Of a DNA stretch of 64,000 nucleotides, positions 1 to 8,326 are shown piece by piece; positions within the stretch are counted from its first letter, which is position 1; every line of letters begins with the position of its first letter. A program made the position numbers and the translations under genes. The notes beneath the pieces were generated by a model. The model worked only from the letters and a program-made list of their open reading frames with translations. It did not search any database and was not told where the DNA came from. The stretch covers positions 2,367,001 through 2,431,000 of the forward strand of contig NZ_CP102280.1 of NCBI RefSeq assembly GCF_025150085.1, read 5' to 3'. Origin of the DNA: Dorea longicatena (GTDB lineage: Bacteria; Bacillota; Clostridia; Lachnospirales; Lachnospiraceae).

Positions 1-258
1 ATAATGTTCTTTAATATAAGTTTCCGTAATTCCAAGTACTACAGCTCCTTTGTTCTTGCGCAACTGTATTAACCCATCTCTTGCAAGTATCTGAAATGCC
101 TCTCTTACCGGCATCGCCGATACATTTAACTGTGTGGCTACACTTTCCAGTGAAAGGACTTCTCCTTCTTTCATCTGCCTGGACAAGATTGCCTTCCTAA
201 GTTCTGCCGCTACCTTTTCCTTGGCCGACGGCATCTTAATTGGTTTTAATCCATTCAT
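1..258 (-). CDS. GntR-family transcriptional regulator, N-terminal part (cut by window edge)
   Basis: The 86 visible codons begin with MNGLKPIKMPSAKEKVAAEL and form the winged helix-turn-helix of the GntR/FadR family, with the characteristic MPVREAFQILARDGLI recognition region at about residues 49-64. This would bind an operator DNA and respond to a small metabolite through a C-terminal domain that lies beyond the window start. The start codon overlaps the stop of the upstream GntR gene as ATGA (255-258), so the two regulators are translationally coupled. The effector and target genes cannot be judged from what is visible. Confidence 0.85.
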   Translation of the reverse strand, partial: MNGLKPIKMPSAKEKVAAELRKAILSRQMKEGEVLSLESVATQLNVSAMPVREAFQILARDGLIQLRKNKGAVVLGITETYIKEHY

Positions 259-860
259 TCATTCATCCCTCTCTCTTCATTGACCGCTCTTGCAAGCAAT
301 TTAAAATATACATCCAGAGATTTTTCTACTTTCTTCAGTTCCCCATTTTCTAAAAGTTCTGTCATCTTATCCTTTTCTTCTTTTATCTTATCTGCATAAT
401 GTCCCGTTGATAGTGCAAAACGGATATAGCTGTCACTGGCATTTCTTAAAAGTCTTTTGATATACTCATTTTCCACCAGATCACACATGGCTTCTGCAGG
501 CTGTACCTCTCCTGACAATCCCGATGTCATAAGCAACTCTTCCAACTGCGCAGTCTTTCCACTATGTTTCAGACTCTTCAATGCCTTCTTTGTCATCTCC
601 GAAATCATACTGTAGATCAGACATATCTGTTCTTTATCCAATTCTGTCACAGTAATTCTTCTGGTTGCAAGGCGGATAATTAACCCCTGATTTTCCAGGA
701 TCTGGAAAGCTTCCCGGATTGGAATTCTGGAAGCTTCAAACGCTTCTGCCAGTTCTTCTTGTTTTAACTGACTTCCTCCGGGAATTCTTCCGGACAATAT
801 TTCATCAGCGATCTGTTCCGCCATATAGTCGCTCAATCTTTTTTCTGATATATCTTTCAT
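255..860 (-). CDS. GntR-family transcriptional regulator (FadR-like)
   Basis: A 201-aa protein. Residues 8-75 form a GntR winged helix, with the motif ASRIPIREAFQILENQGLI typical of the FadR/FCD branch. The helical C-terminal part (80-195) is short for an FCD effector domain and lacks a clear metal-binding histidine set, so its ligand is unknown. The last four bases overlap the start of a second GntR gene (ATGA). A dyad upstream at 870-911 (CTTGATTT and its complement, 26 bp apart) could be its own operator. Two GntR proteins in one operon suggest a heteromeric or cascaded switch; that is inference. Confidence 0.85.
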   Translation of the reverse strand: MKDISEKRLSDYMAEQIADEILSGRIPGGSQLKQEELAEAFEASRIPIREAFQILENQGLIIRLATRRITVTELDKEQICLIYSMISEMTKKALKSLKHSGKTAQLEELLMTSGLSGEVQPAEAMCDLVENEYIKRLLRNASDSYIRFALSTGHYADKIKEEKDKMTELLENGELKKVEKSLDVYFKLLARAVNEERGMNE

Positions 861-862
861 AA

Positions 863-916
863 TTTTCCCCTTGATTTAAAACCTTATAACAATAATGTAT
901 CCAAAATCAAGGAAAA
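863..916 (-). promoter_or_regulatory. Dyad upstream of the tandem GntR genes, possible autoregulatory operator
   Basis: CTTGATTT at 870-877 and AAATCAAG at 904-911 are exact inverted copies, and their outer flanks (TTTTCC and GGAAAA) extend the symmetry. The AT-rich segment between them contains promoter-like TATAAG. The position just upstream of the GntR start at 860 fits autoregulation. Read from sequence only; no footprint is implied. Confidence 0.4.
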
Positions 917-983
917 TGTAAAGAGTTATTTTTTCGTTTTCTAATATTTTGGGCTGCATATTCCACGAAAAAATCATAATATT

Positions 984-1415
984 TTACAAATATTTCTTCA
1001 TATCCTGAATCAGTTTTTCACATGTCTTTTCAAATTTCTTTGCAAGTGAAATGCTTTCTTTTTCCGCTTCCGGATAACGATTTAATTTCTCTGTAATGGA
1101 TTTTATTCCCATATTTGCCCCGTCGATCATCATTTCCGCAATCTTCGAACTGTCATCATTGAGCATCATCTTTACTTCAGCACTGATCCAGGCAAATGTC
1201 TCTGCTGCCTTTTCTGACAGCTTTTCCTCCTGCAATTTTCCTTCTGACAATCTTATTGATTCCTTCTCCATTTTTTCATAGTCTTCTTTATATTTACAGA
1301 ACAAGTCCTGAAGCTCCTGACTTTTCAGATATACCGCCAACTGCTCGATACTATTCAGTGCCATCCGGCATCCAGAATTACATTCCTTCAGAATTTCGTA
1401 TGTTGATGTGTCCAT
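984..1415 (-). CDS. Hypothetical helical-bundle protein
   Basis: A 143-aa acidic, Lys/Glu-rich protein with no signal peptide or membrane segment, predicted by eye to be almost entirely alpha-helical. It starts MDTSTYEILKECNSGCRMAL and resembles small four-helix-bundle proteins of the ferritin-like/DUF2383 kind in length and helix spacing, but no metal-ligand pattern (ExxH) is present, so no enzymatic role is assigned. It has a good ribosome binding site (AAAGGAGG) before the start. It sits alone between the GntR pair and the phosphate transporter; no functional link is evident. Confidence 0.6.
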   Translation of the reverse strand: MDTSTYEILKECNSGCRMALNSIEQLAVYLKSQELQDLFCKYKEDYEKMEKESIRLSEGKLQEEKLSEKAAETFAWISAEVKMMLNDDSSKIAEMMIDGANMGIKSITEKLNRYPEAEKESISLAKKFEKTCEKLIQDMKKYL

Positions 1416-1590
1416 GATACTTCCTCCTTTTTAAATTGCTTGCTATCTTTTTATACTTTGTCTTTCTTCATGTATTTTTCATTATTTTTCTTTTATAGTA
1501 TGTCTCGAATTTTGTTTTCTATGTATTTACCCTAAATAACACTGGCAATTTTTCTTGCATACTTAGCTATCTACAGAACACAGGATGATT

Positions 1591-1637
1591 AAAAAAAGCC
1601 CTTGCAGATATCATTTTAATATCCACAAAGGCTTTTC
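1591..1637 (-). terminator. Rho-independent terminator after the Na/Pi transporter gene
   Basis: On the minus strand an AAAGCC...GATATC arm pairs with GATATC...GGGCTTT across a short loop and runs into a stretch of T residues (1597-1591). It lies directly beyond the stop codon at 1652. Confidence 0.75.
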
Positions 1638-1651
1638 TATCTCTCATATTC

Positions 1652-3334
1652 TTAATTTACCATAAAATACTTCAGACTGATTTCATTAGACGCAACATCT
1701 GCAAGGTTGACACAGCTGTTTCCCATACGATCGATCAGATGCAAGATATTCGTAAATGGTGTCGTAAGGCTTGCTTTACATTTTCCTTTATTGACACGCT
1801 GTACATGTGCTTTTCGCATCTTCAGATCCAGATCCATGATCTTATCTTTCCGTTTGATCAGCTTCTCTGTCTGAACTGACTTATCACCCTGTAATGCCTT
1901 GATTGAATCGGTAAACATCTTCTCCAGTGTCTTCAGGCTTTTCTGCAACTCTTCCATCGCTTCCGGTGTATATTTGTATCTGTTTTCAATCTTTTCCTGT
2001 ACACATTTGGCAACTTCTACACTCAGCGTTCCCATACGTTCCACATCGCTTAAGATGTACATAAGACTTGCCGTCTGTGCAGCCTGCTGCTCTGTCATTG
2101 TTCCGGCAGAGAACAAAGCTGCCAGATATTCCGTGATCTGATCCGTCAGTTTCTTAATCTGCAGTCCCTTTTCCTGCAGTGGTTCCAATTCATTCATATC
2201 TTCAGTTTTGACAATTGTGATCGTATCTGCCACAACAACTTTAACCATTTCACTCACACGAAGAATTTCCTTTGCAACCAACTGAAGTGCCGCTGCCGGC
2301 TGGTTTATGATCTTATCATCCAAAAATACCGGTTTTGCAGAATCCATATCGACTGCTTTTCCATCCGGAATCAACGTCATAACAATCTTCACCATGAATT
2401 TGATCAGACAGACCCAGATTAGTGTCATTGTAATATTGAATAATGTATGCGCATTTGCAATCTGTCTTGAGATCACCTCAACTTCTGGTCCTTTCGGAGA
2501 AATATGCTGGATCAGCGCTGCAAATGGTTTCACAAACCAGATAAATAGCAAACATCCGGAAATGTTGAAAATACAGTGTGCAACTGCTGTACGTTTCGCA
2601 TCTTTTGTCTGACCGATACTTGCCAGAAGTGCTGTAATTGTAGTACCGATATTATCTCCAAGAAGGATTGGGATCGCACCTGCAAGTCCAAGCATACTTG
2701 TCACACCATCAGGTCCCGGCTGTGATGCAAAGTTCTGCAATACTGCAATCGTCGCACTACTACTCTGTACTACCAGTGTCATTAGTGTTCCGACAAATAC
2801 CCCAAGTACCGGAATATGTGCTACTCTTTCAATCAGATTCGTGAACACTGGGCTGGATGCCAGCGGTTTCATAACATCTCCCATGGTCTCGATTCCAAGG
2901 AATAACAGACCAAATGCGAAGATTGTCTGACCGATACTCTTCACTTTTTCAGATTTCGCAATAAACGAAATGATAAATCCAATAAAGATAATGATATAGA
3001 TGTAATCGCTGATCTTAAATGCGATGATCTGTGCCGTCATCGTCGTACCGATGTTCGCACCAAAGATGATTGAGATTGCCTGTGGAAGACTCATAAGTCC
3101 CGCACTGACAAAACCGATCGCCATAACGGTTGTCGCACTACTGCTCTGTAATACCGCTGTAGTAAGTGCTCCTGCAATAACCCCAAGTACCGGATTCTTA
3201 GTCAGAAGTGCCAGGATGCTTTTCATCTTTTCTCCTGCCGCTTTCTGCAGGCACTCACTCATCATATTCATTCCATAAATAAAGACTGCCAGGCCTCCTA
3301 AAAGCCCGAATATTATCTGCAATTTTTCATTCAT
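1652..3334 (-). CDS. Na+/phosphate cotransporter family protein (NptA/PF02690 with PhoU-like tail)
   Basis: A 560-aa membrane protein. Residues 1-320 carry about eight to nine hydrophobic segments and the two inverted QSSSATT/QSSSATI repeats that mark the Na/Pi-cotransporter family. Residues 350-555 are a helical PhoU-like domain. It is expected to import phosphate with sodium, or to modulate phosphate flux, at the cytoplasmic membrane. I chose ATG at 3334 (MNEKLQIIFGLLGG) because AAGGAG lies just upstream and the longer reading (to 3400) adds a non-hydrophobic tail with no ribosome site. A triple 11-bp repeat upstream resembles a Pho box. Confidence 0.9.
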   Translation of the reverse strand: MNEKLQIIFGLLGGLAVFIYGMNMMSECLQKAAGEKMKSILALLTKNPVLGVIAGALTTAVLQSSSATTVMAIGFVSAGLMSLPQAISIIFGANIGTTMTAQIIAFKISDYIYIIIFIGFIISFIAKSEKVKSIGQTIFAFGLLFLGIETMGDVMKPLASSPVFTNLIERVAHIPVLGVFVGTLMTLVVQSSSATIAVLQNFASQPGPDGVTSMLGLAGAIPILLGDNIGTTITALLASIGQTKDAKRTAVAHCIFNISGCLLFIWFVKPFAALIQHISPKGPEVEVISRQIANAHTLFNITMTLIWVCLIKFMVKIVMTLIPDGKAVDMDSAKPVFLDDKIINQPAAALQLVAKEILRVSEMVKVVVADTITIVKTEDMNELEPLQEKGLQIKKLTDQITEYLAALFSAGTMTEQQAAQTASLMYILSDVERMGTLSVEVAKCVQEKIENRYKYTPEAMEELQKSLKTLEKMFTDSIKALQGDKSVQTEKLIKRKDKIMDLDLKMRKAHVQRVNKGKCKASLTTPFTNILHLIDRMGNSCVNLADVASNEISLKYFMVN

Positions 3335-3427
3335 AATATTTTCCCATTCTCCTTCATTCGTCTTCTGTAGAACCTGCCGCCGGCAGTTTCTTTCGAACAC
3401 ATGATGTTCCCTCGACGTTACGGGCTT

Positions 3428-3483
3428 ATTGTAACGAAGGTGTATGCAGCCTATATCAAATCTATGTTAAATCTATGTAAAAT
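3428..3483 (-). promoter_or_regulatory. Pho-box-like triple direct repeat with -10 element
   Basis: On the plus strand ctatatcaaat, ctatgttaaat and ctatgtaaaat stand in tandem at 3451-3461, 3462-3472 and 3473-3483. This is three copies with exact 11-bp phasing, matching the TTAACA-type direct repeats bound by PhoP/PhoB in Firmicutes. A -10-like TACAAT (minus strand, 3433-3428) follows 17 bp downstream. The position ahead of a phosphate transporter supports control by phosphate starvation. Confidence 0.65.
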
Positions 3484-3540
3484 TGTACCCGGAGTTTATA
3501 TTACATTAAATTCTATGAAATTATTTTCGAAAAAATGTAA

Positions 3541-3590
3541 AGGAATCATCAAATGTATACAAAATTATCTGAATACTTAAGATGATTCCT
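3541..3590 (-). terminator. Putative terminator hairpin after the LMW-PTP gene
   Basis: aggaatcatc (3541-3550) and gatgattcct (3581-3590) are exact inverted repeats. On the minus strand the second arm is followed by TTACATTTTTTC. The plus strand also has a T run beyond its arm, so it could work in both directions. Confidence 0.55.
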
Positions 3591-3614
3591 TTTTATTGTT
3601 TACTCCTATTGTTT

Positions 3615-4082
3615 CTAATATAACGGTTCATTCTCCATCAGATATTGCAAGAATGCCTCGCAGCCTTCTTTCACATCGTCATAAGTCACGTCAAAATTCC
3701 CCGTGTACCACGGATCTGCAATGTCTCTTGCCTCTCCTGCATATTCCAGTAACAAATGCACCTTATGCTCCGGGTCTTTCCGGATGATGCGGTTGATGTT
3801 GCGGATATTCCACTGCTCCATGCCGATCAGGTAATCAAATTCTTCATAGTCTTTTTTCGTCATCTGGCGTGCTCTGTGGTTACCGCATGGGATTCCTTCT
3901 TCTCTTAACTTGTTCTGCGTTCCGTAGTGAACCGGATTGCCGTCTTCTTCGTTGCTGGTTCCGGCGGAGTCGATGTAGAAGGATGACTCTAGGTTCGCTT
4001 TCTTTACTAGATCTTTCATTACGTATTCTGCCATGGTTGAGCGGCAGATATTGCCGTGGCAAACAAATAGTACTTTTATCAT
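3615..4082 (-). CDS. Low-molecular-weight protein-tyrosine phosphatase
   Basis: A 155-aa cytosolic phosphatase. The P-loop CHGNICRS (residues 8-15, nucleophile Cys8 and Arg14) is the CX5R signature, and DPWYTG near residue 123 holds the general-acid Asp of the LMW-PTP family. It hydrolyses phosphotyrosine or phosphoarginine on protein substrates; the substrate is unknown. ATG at 4082 places the P-loop at the usual distance from the N-terminus. The first codons lie in a 35-bp repeat (4052-4086) whose other copy is at 14314-14348, so the present 5' end was supplied by the inserted island. See the attachment-site entries. Confidence 0.9.
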   Translation of the reverse strand: MIKVLFVCHGNICRSTMAEYVMKDLVKKANLESSFYIDSAGTSNEEDGNPVHYGTQNKLREEGIPCGNHRARQMTKKDYEEFDYLIGMEQWNIRNINRIIRKDPEHKVHLLLEYAGEARDIADPWYTGNFDVTYDDVKEGCEAFLQYLMENEPLY

Positions 4083-4086
4083 TGTT
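4052..4086 (-). repeat. Attachment site next to integrase, within the working LMW-PTP gene
   Basis: The minus-strand sequence contains AACAATGATAAAA (start region) and TGCCACGGCA (codons for Cys-His-Gly of the P-loop, 4061-4052). It matches 30 of 35 positions with 14314-14348. The integrase gene lies immediately beyond it. The identical blocks are the 10-bp core and a 13-bp block over the start codon. Confidence 0.75.
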
Positions 4087-4261
4087 GCATAACCTCGCAT
4101 TTCTTAGTTTTTCTTGGTTTTTCGGGCTTTGTAAGCCTTTGTAAATTTTTGCTTTCTGGCATAACCTGGTTTATTTTCGCATAATATCGTCAGCAAAAGG
4201 TGTAAAATAAGGTGTATGTTTTTCCATTTTACACCTTGCTATTTTCAATTAAAAATCGTAA

Positions 4262-5461
4262 TTACACAACCTGAATCCGGGCAACTTCTTCCCTGGCATC
4301 CTCAAGATTTACATGCGTATATGTATTCAGCGTTACGCTGATATCTGAGTGGCCCATCAAATATTGCAATGCTTTTGGATTCATTCCGGATTTTGCCATA
4401 TTTGAGCAATAGGTGTGTCGGCATACATGCGGTGTAATGACAGGCATCTGTACTTTGTAAGTATTATTATACTTCTGAATGATGTGTTGGAAATAATGCT
4501 CCCAGTGCAGGGAATAACAGATACTTTCATTTTTATCAAAGTATAAGAATCCACTTTTTCCATCTACCATAGGTTCTGCTTTGGGTGGGTTTCGTTTTTC
4601 TATTATTTTCCGAAAGCATTCCTCTACATCTGCAGTCATAGGTATCTTTCTCGTTCCGCTGGTTGTTTTAGTCTCTTGAATATAATATCCGATTTTTGAT
4701 TTTTTCTGCAATTGATGATCAATGTTGATCGTATGCTCCTTAAAATCAATGTCAGAAATGGTCAAACCACAAAATTCCGAGATGCGAAGGCCGGTTTTAA
4801 ATAATATGTAAATCCCCTCATAATACCTGCAAAAATGAGGATCCTCCTTCACAAACCGTAGGAACTTTCGTTCCTCAGCCCTGCTGATTGCCTCTCTTGT
4901 CACACTGTCATTCACAACCACTTCCATTAGCTGAAACTGAAATGAATTTTTCCTGATCAGGTCATCATCCACTGCCAACTGAAATGCCGGACGAAGAACT
5001 CCTCGGATTGAATGGATGGAACTATAACTTTTCTTTTCTACCTGCTGAAGATGTATCAGCCAACATTTTGCATCCGAAATCCGAACCGTATCAATCCTTC
5101 TTTTTCCAAATGGATCTTTCTTCAATAAATTGATAACTGTTCCGTATCCTGCAACTGTAGTAGGTCTGACACCGGTTTTTGTTGATGTATATTTTTCAAC
5201 CAGTTCCAGTACCGTCATATTTCCGCCATTTGTTGCAATCTGCTCAAAATGGTCCGCCTGGATTTTCTTCTCCATCTCCCGAAGCGACAAAGTACGGCGC
5301 TTTCCTTTCGGAGTTGCATCGTTATGGTCTAAGCGCCAGCTATATACGCAGCACTCCTTTCCCATCTCATCGACATACTTAAATCGATATCTGCCATCAG
5401 ATAACTGTATTTCTCCATTGTGTAATATACGTCCTCTATGATCTCTCCTTTTTTCACTCAT
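4262..5461 (-). CDS. Tyrosine-type integrase, Tn916 Int family
   Basis: A 399-aa site-specific recombinase. Residues 1-60 are an AP2-like arm-binding domain, 70-170 the SAM-like core-binding domain, and 190-395 the catalytic domain. Visible catalytic residues are Arg in FKTGLRISEF, His and Arg in HVCRHTYCSN, His in YLMGHSDISV, and the Tyr nucleophile in LNTYTHV. It should cut and rejoin the att cores at 4052-4061 and 14314-14323. The partner excisionase lies directly upstream. A truncated close relative is at 16399-17304. Confidence 0.93.
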   Translation of the reverse strand: MSEKRRDHRGRILHNGEIQLSDGRYRFKYVDEMGKECCVYSWRLDHNDATPKGKRRTLSLREMEKKIQADHFEQIATNGGNMTVLELVEKYTSTKTGVRPTTVAGYGTVINLLKKDPFGKRRIDTVRISDAKCWLIHLQQVEKKSYSSIHSIRGVLRPAFQLAVDDDLIRKNSFQFQLMEVVVNDSVTREAISRAEERKFLRFVKEDPHFCRYYEGIYILFKTGLRISEFCGLTISDIDFKEHTINIDHQLQKKSKIGYYIQETKTTSGTRKIPMTADVEECFRKIIEKRNPPKAEPMVDGKSGFLYFDKNESICYSLHWEHYFQHIIQKYNNTYKVQMPVITPHVCRHTYCSNMAKSGMNPKALQYLMGHSDISVTLNTYTHVNLEDAREEVARIQVV

Positions 5462-5596
5462 AATTTTTTAGTCTCCTTCATCAAATGTTCATTTAACTTG
5501 GAAGACCTTCTCGGTTTATTCATTATACCACAAGACCTTCTCTTCGCTAAGATAAAATGAACATTATTTTCATTACTATTTCTTCTATTCTGTCAC

Positions 5597-5806
5597 TTAA
5601 ACTGTACTGGCTGTATCCAGATAATCTTCAAATAATTTCCTTTTAAATCGGATATGAGAACCCACTTCCAAAATAAAATCTGCTCCTTCATTTTCACCTG
5701 CAATCTGTCTTAATCTCTTTTCTCCGATTCCGTAATATTCAGCTGCTTCGGAAACATTTAAAGAATATTTCTTCCAAACAGGTATTGTTTTTTCTGTATG
5801 ATTCAT
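5597..5806 (-). CDS. xis: Excisionase, Tn916 Xis-like
   Basis: A 69-aa winged-helix DNA-bending protein. Its PVWKKYSLNVSEAAEYYGIG and FKRKLFEDYLDT regions line up with Tn916 Xis in spacing and length. It directs the integrase toward excision. ATG at 5806 overlaps the stop of the DnaC-like gene (ATGA) and is 9 nt from GGGAGGAG; longer readings are not supported. The rep-xis-int layout couples replication and excision functions in one transcript. Confidence 0.85.
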   Translation of the reverse strand: MNHTEKTIPVWKKYSLNVSEAAEYYGIGEKRLRQIAGENEGADFILEVGSHIRFKRKLFEDYLDTASTV

Positions 5807-6618
5807 TCGCATTTCTCCTCCCCTCTGTTGGTATTCAACAGCGTTTTCGCTTTCTCCATTTTCATACTTGCAATCGCTTCTCGTTTGCTTGTGCCTCCAA
5901 CATACATTGGCGTACACATTTCTAAAATACGGTCATAGATACGCCTTTTATCCAACATGGTCTCGCTTTTTATTTCTTTCAGTGGAAGATTAGTCGTAAT
6001 GATCAATGGTCGTCCCGAACGGATCCTACGATCTATGACACTGAAAATAATTCCTAATGCATATTCTGAATTTCGTTCCACTCCAAGATCATCAATAATC
6101 AAAAGCTGATATGAAGCCAATGCATTGATATATTCCGTTTTGTCTGCCAGCGGAAATATATCATCGATAATGGTATTGAAGTTGGTCATCTTTACCGTTA
6201 CCTCCTGCTTTAGAAGTTCATTGGCAATGCACCCGGCAATATAACTTTTCCCGGTACCAACCGGTCCCCAGAACAAACAGCCTATATGATTTCTTTTCAT
6301 TTCCTCCCAGTTATCAACATAGCTTTTTGCCTTATGCATTACTGCATCTGACATATCTGCATTCTCAAATGTCCACTCTTCCATCCTGCTCTCGTCAAAA
6401 CAGATGCTCGTATTTCTGCTGACTAATTCCCGGTGCTCTTTGTCTTTAAAATATTTTTGTTCTTCTTCATACGCTTTTCTGTCACAAGCACATTGCCTAG
6501 AATGTTTCTTCATCCCCATAAAGTCACCCTTAGGAAAAAATGCTTCTTTCGCTTCCCCACAGACTTTGCAATATTGCAAACCATCACTGCCTACACATAC
6601 GGTATCTTCTTCTCTCAT
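5803..6618 (-). CDS. DnaC/IstB-like AAA+ ATPase (helicase loader)
   Basis: A 271-aa protein. The N-terminus has a zinc-ribbon-like YCKVCG...CAC cluster (residues 15-45). The ATPase core follows, with Walker A GPVGTGKS (about 118) and Walker B LLIIDDLG (about 178). The family loads replicative helicase at an origin. The start ATG at 6618 shares a base with the stop of the initiator gene upstream (TGATG) and the end overlaps xis, so three replication/excision genes are read as one unit. Confidence 0.88.
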   Translation of the reverse strand: MREEDTVCVGSDGLQYCKVCGEAKEAFFPKGDFMGMKKHSRQCACDRKAYEEEQKYFKDKEHRELVSRNTSICFDESRMEEWTFENADMSDAVMHKAKSYVDNWEEMKRNHIGCLFWGPVGTGKSYIAGCIANELLKQEVTVKMTNFNTIIDDIFPLADKTEYINALASYQLLIIDDLGVERNSEYALGIIFSVIDRRIRSGRPLIITTNLPLKEIKSETMLDKRRIYDRILEMCTPMYVGGTSKREAIASMKMEKAKTLLNTNRGEEKCE

Positions 6619-7145
6619 CACAAACTCTCTCCTTCCCCATAGCAATAATTTACTTCATGATATTTATTACTTTTATATTTCTCAGTTACTTTACTAGGTG
6701 CCACATTTCCGACTCCTGTACAGCCATTTTTACGACCAGATGAAGGTTGCTTTTCCGACTCTGTTGTAACCATCTTTTCAACCGCCTTATCGTCAACCGG
6801 CTGTAAACCTATCTCATCAGATGGAATTTTTACATATAAATGATTGGGTTTTGAAAATCCACCGGATCTACGAACCAATAATCCCTCATCATCTAATTCC
6901 TTCAATGCTGTTTTTACAGAAGATTTGCATTTGTCGATTTGAACAGACAATTCATCTATCGGAAAAATCAGATAAACATTTCCATACTTATCTATCCAGC
7001 TATTCTTTCTCGATATCCGCGCCCGGTCATACAAAACCATATAAAGAAATTTTGCAGTTTGAGAAATTCGCAACTTTAGCAAAAATTTCGGAAACTGGAA
7101 GTACTGAAGCATCTGCTCAGACTCCTTCATGTATTCATATTTCAT
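6618..7145 (-). CDS. RepA_N-like replication initiator
   Basis: A 175-aa protein. Residues 15-125 match the pattern of RepA_N/phage-type initiator winged helices: FPKFLLKLRISQTAKFLYM, then a DRARISRKNSWID turn and KALKELDDEGLL. The C-terminal 50 residues are polar and probably unstructured. It probably binds repeats upstream (7237-7357) and recruits the DnaC-like loader. Its presence implies that the excised island replicates, at least transiently. Confidence 0.75.
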   Translation of the reverse strand: MKYEYMKESEQMLQYFQFPKFLLKLRISQTAKFLYMVLYDRARISRKNSWIDKYGNVYLIFPIDELSVQIDKCKSSVKTALKELDDEGLLVRRSGGFSKPNHLYVKIPSDEIGLQPVDDKAVEKMVTTESEKQPSSGRKNGCTGVGNVAPSKVTEKYKSNKYHEVNYCYGEGESL

Positions 7146-7657
7146 TCTTTTCTCGCCTCATTTCTGTTTCTAATTGTTGTAAAAATCATTTTTATGCCGG
7201 CTAAAAAATCTCCTTACATATATTCAAAAGATGAAGGGCATAAATACAGCCTCTTGACGAAAAATTTTTATTTTTCCTGCAAAAAATACCCTTTCATTAA
7301 TACGAAACGCTGAGAGGCATTTTTACAGCCCCCTGATGAAAATTTTTTTATTTTTTCGGTTAATTGAATATTTGAAAACAAAAAAGCACTCACCTATTCC
7401 AGGTGAATGCCTTATCAAAATTTCCTTATTTTGTTGTCTGTAACGCTTATCCAGATATGCCTGCATATCTGCTAAAATATAATTGCCAGCAATTATATTT
7501 TCACGTGGGTATGGGGACGTAACCCCCATCAAGTCCGCTACTCGTAAGTAATACAAAATTGTCAAAATGACAATACTGTTTTACACGGGTGGATCTTGCT
7601 CTTTACAATTTTTTATAACATACTTCTTTCTTTGTCATATATCTCTTTCCTCTACTC
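7146..7657. other. Gene-poor region with AT-rich long direct repeats and a terminator
   Basis: This holds two copies of a roughly 40-bp block (about 7237-7275 and 7316-7357) sharing GGCAT, TACAGCC, TGA, GAAAA and a run of T/A, placed just upstream of the initiator gene, as iterons or a replication origin would be. A minus-strand terminator (7386-7410) closes the cargo operon. An 80-codon reading through 7323-7565 runs across that terminator and is not accepted as a gene. Confidence 0.5.
7380..7410 (-). terminator. Rho-independent terminator of the cpREC operon
   Basis: The minus strand reads GCATTCACCT, a 5-nt loop, AGGTGAGTGC, then TTTTTTG. The stem is 10 bp with one G-T mismatch. Confidence 0.75.
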
Positions 7658-7933
7658 CTACCAATATCTCCGAATCATCCGCAACATATTTTCTCTACCA
7701 ACAGGATTCATCGTATGAAGCCTGATTGGATAAAAACGTTCATTTTCCACCAGCCAATCCAATAATTTAATCCCATCCCCGCCATCATAAGCATAATCTC
7801 CCAAATCATGATCACAGTCAATTAACACAATCGGTTCCTCCGCTGATTCAATGGTTCTCTTGGCAATATTCACACTTTTACACCATACATATCCTTCCGG
7901 AGCCGGTCGTATATCATCCAGCCATATCTTCAT
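7658..7933 (-). CDS. Cyclic-phosphate processing receiver domain (cpREC) protein
   Basis: A 91-aa stand-alone receiver-like protein. It begins MKIWLDDIRPAPEGYVWCKS, which is the signature opening of the cpREC family, and has the conserved IDCDHDLGDYAYDGGDGIKL segment at about residues 38-57 and LHTMNPVGRENM near the end. The family is tied by genome-context studies to RNA or nucleotide cyclic-phosphate handling and to mobile or defence loci; its biochemistry is not settled. AGGAG lies before ATG at 7933. It is last in a run of four same-strand genes (9710 to 7658). Confidence 0.8.
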   Translation of the reverse strand: MKIWLDDIRPAPEGYVWCKSVNIAKRTIESAEEPIVLIDCDHDLGDYAYDGGDGIKLLDWLVENERFYPIRLHTMNPVGRENMLRMIRRYW

Positions 7934-7960
7934 ACATTTTTCTCCTGACAATAATAATCC

Positions 7961-8326
7961 TCATTTTTTATCTGCCTTCCATCCATTGTCCAGATAAGAT
8001 CTATAATGACTGCTATTATCGTAAATTATTTTTGATACGGAAACCAGTCCAAATTTCTTCATTATTTCGTCCATATATTCTTCACCTATATTGGGATTCA
8101 TATATATAATACATACATTTTTTGAAGTAATTTCAACTCGCCCTCTAGGATAATAATTATATGGATATCGACACTTTCGAGGCTTTATCTCCTTCCAGAT
8201 TTTTCTGTGCACATAAGAATCCCCTGATTTTGAAATCCCAGATTTATATTTTTGATTGTCAAATGGAACTGCCCAGATTTTTCCGTCTATTAACCAAAAT
8301 ACTCCTTTATGTGGTCTTGCTAACAT
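7961..8326 (-). CDS. Hypothetical protein of the cpREC operon
   Basis: A 121-aa basic protein, rich in Tyr, Lys and Arg, with no membrane segment. It opens MLARPHKGVFWLIDGKIWAV, which looks like a beta-hairpin, and has a central KPRKCRYPYNYYPRGRVEIT stretch typical of a nucleic-acid or phosphate-binding surface. I do not recognise the family. AAAGGA lies 7 nt before ATG at 8326, and the start overlaps the end of the upstream gene (stop at 8307), so the two are probably translated together. Confidence 0.6.
   Translation of the reverse strand: MLARPHKGVFWLIDGKIWAVPFDNQKYKSGISKSGDSYVHRKIWKEIKPRKCRYPYNYYPRGRVEITSKNVCIIYMNPNIGEEYMDEIMKKFGLVSVSKIIYDNSSHYRSYLDNGWKADKK

Noticed and set aside
7323..7565. 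80-codon minus-strand reading
   Set aside because: It runs through a strong Rho-independent terminator (7386-7410) and has no ribosome site; it is probably leader/terminator DNA.
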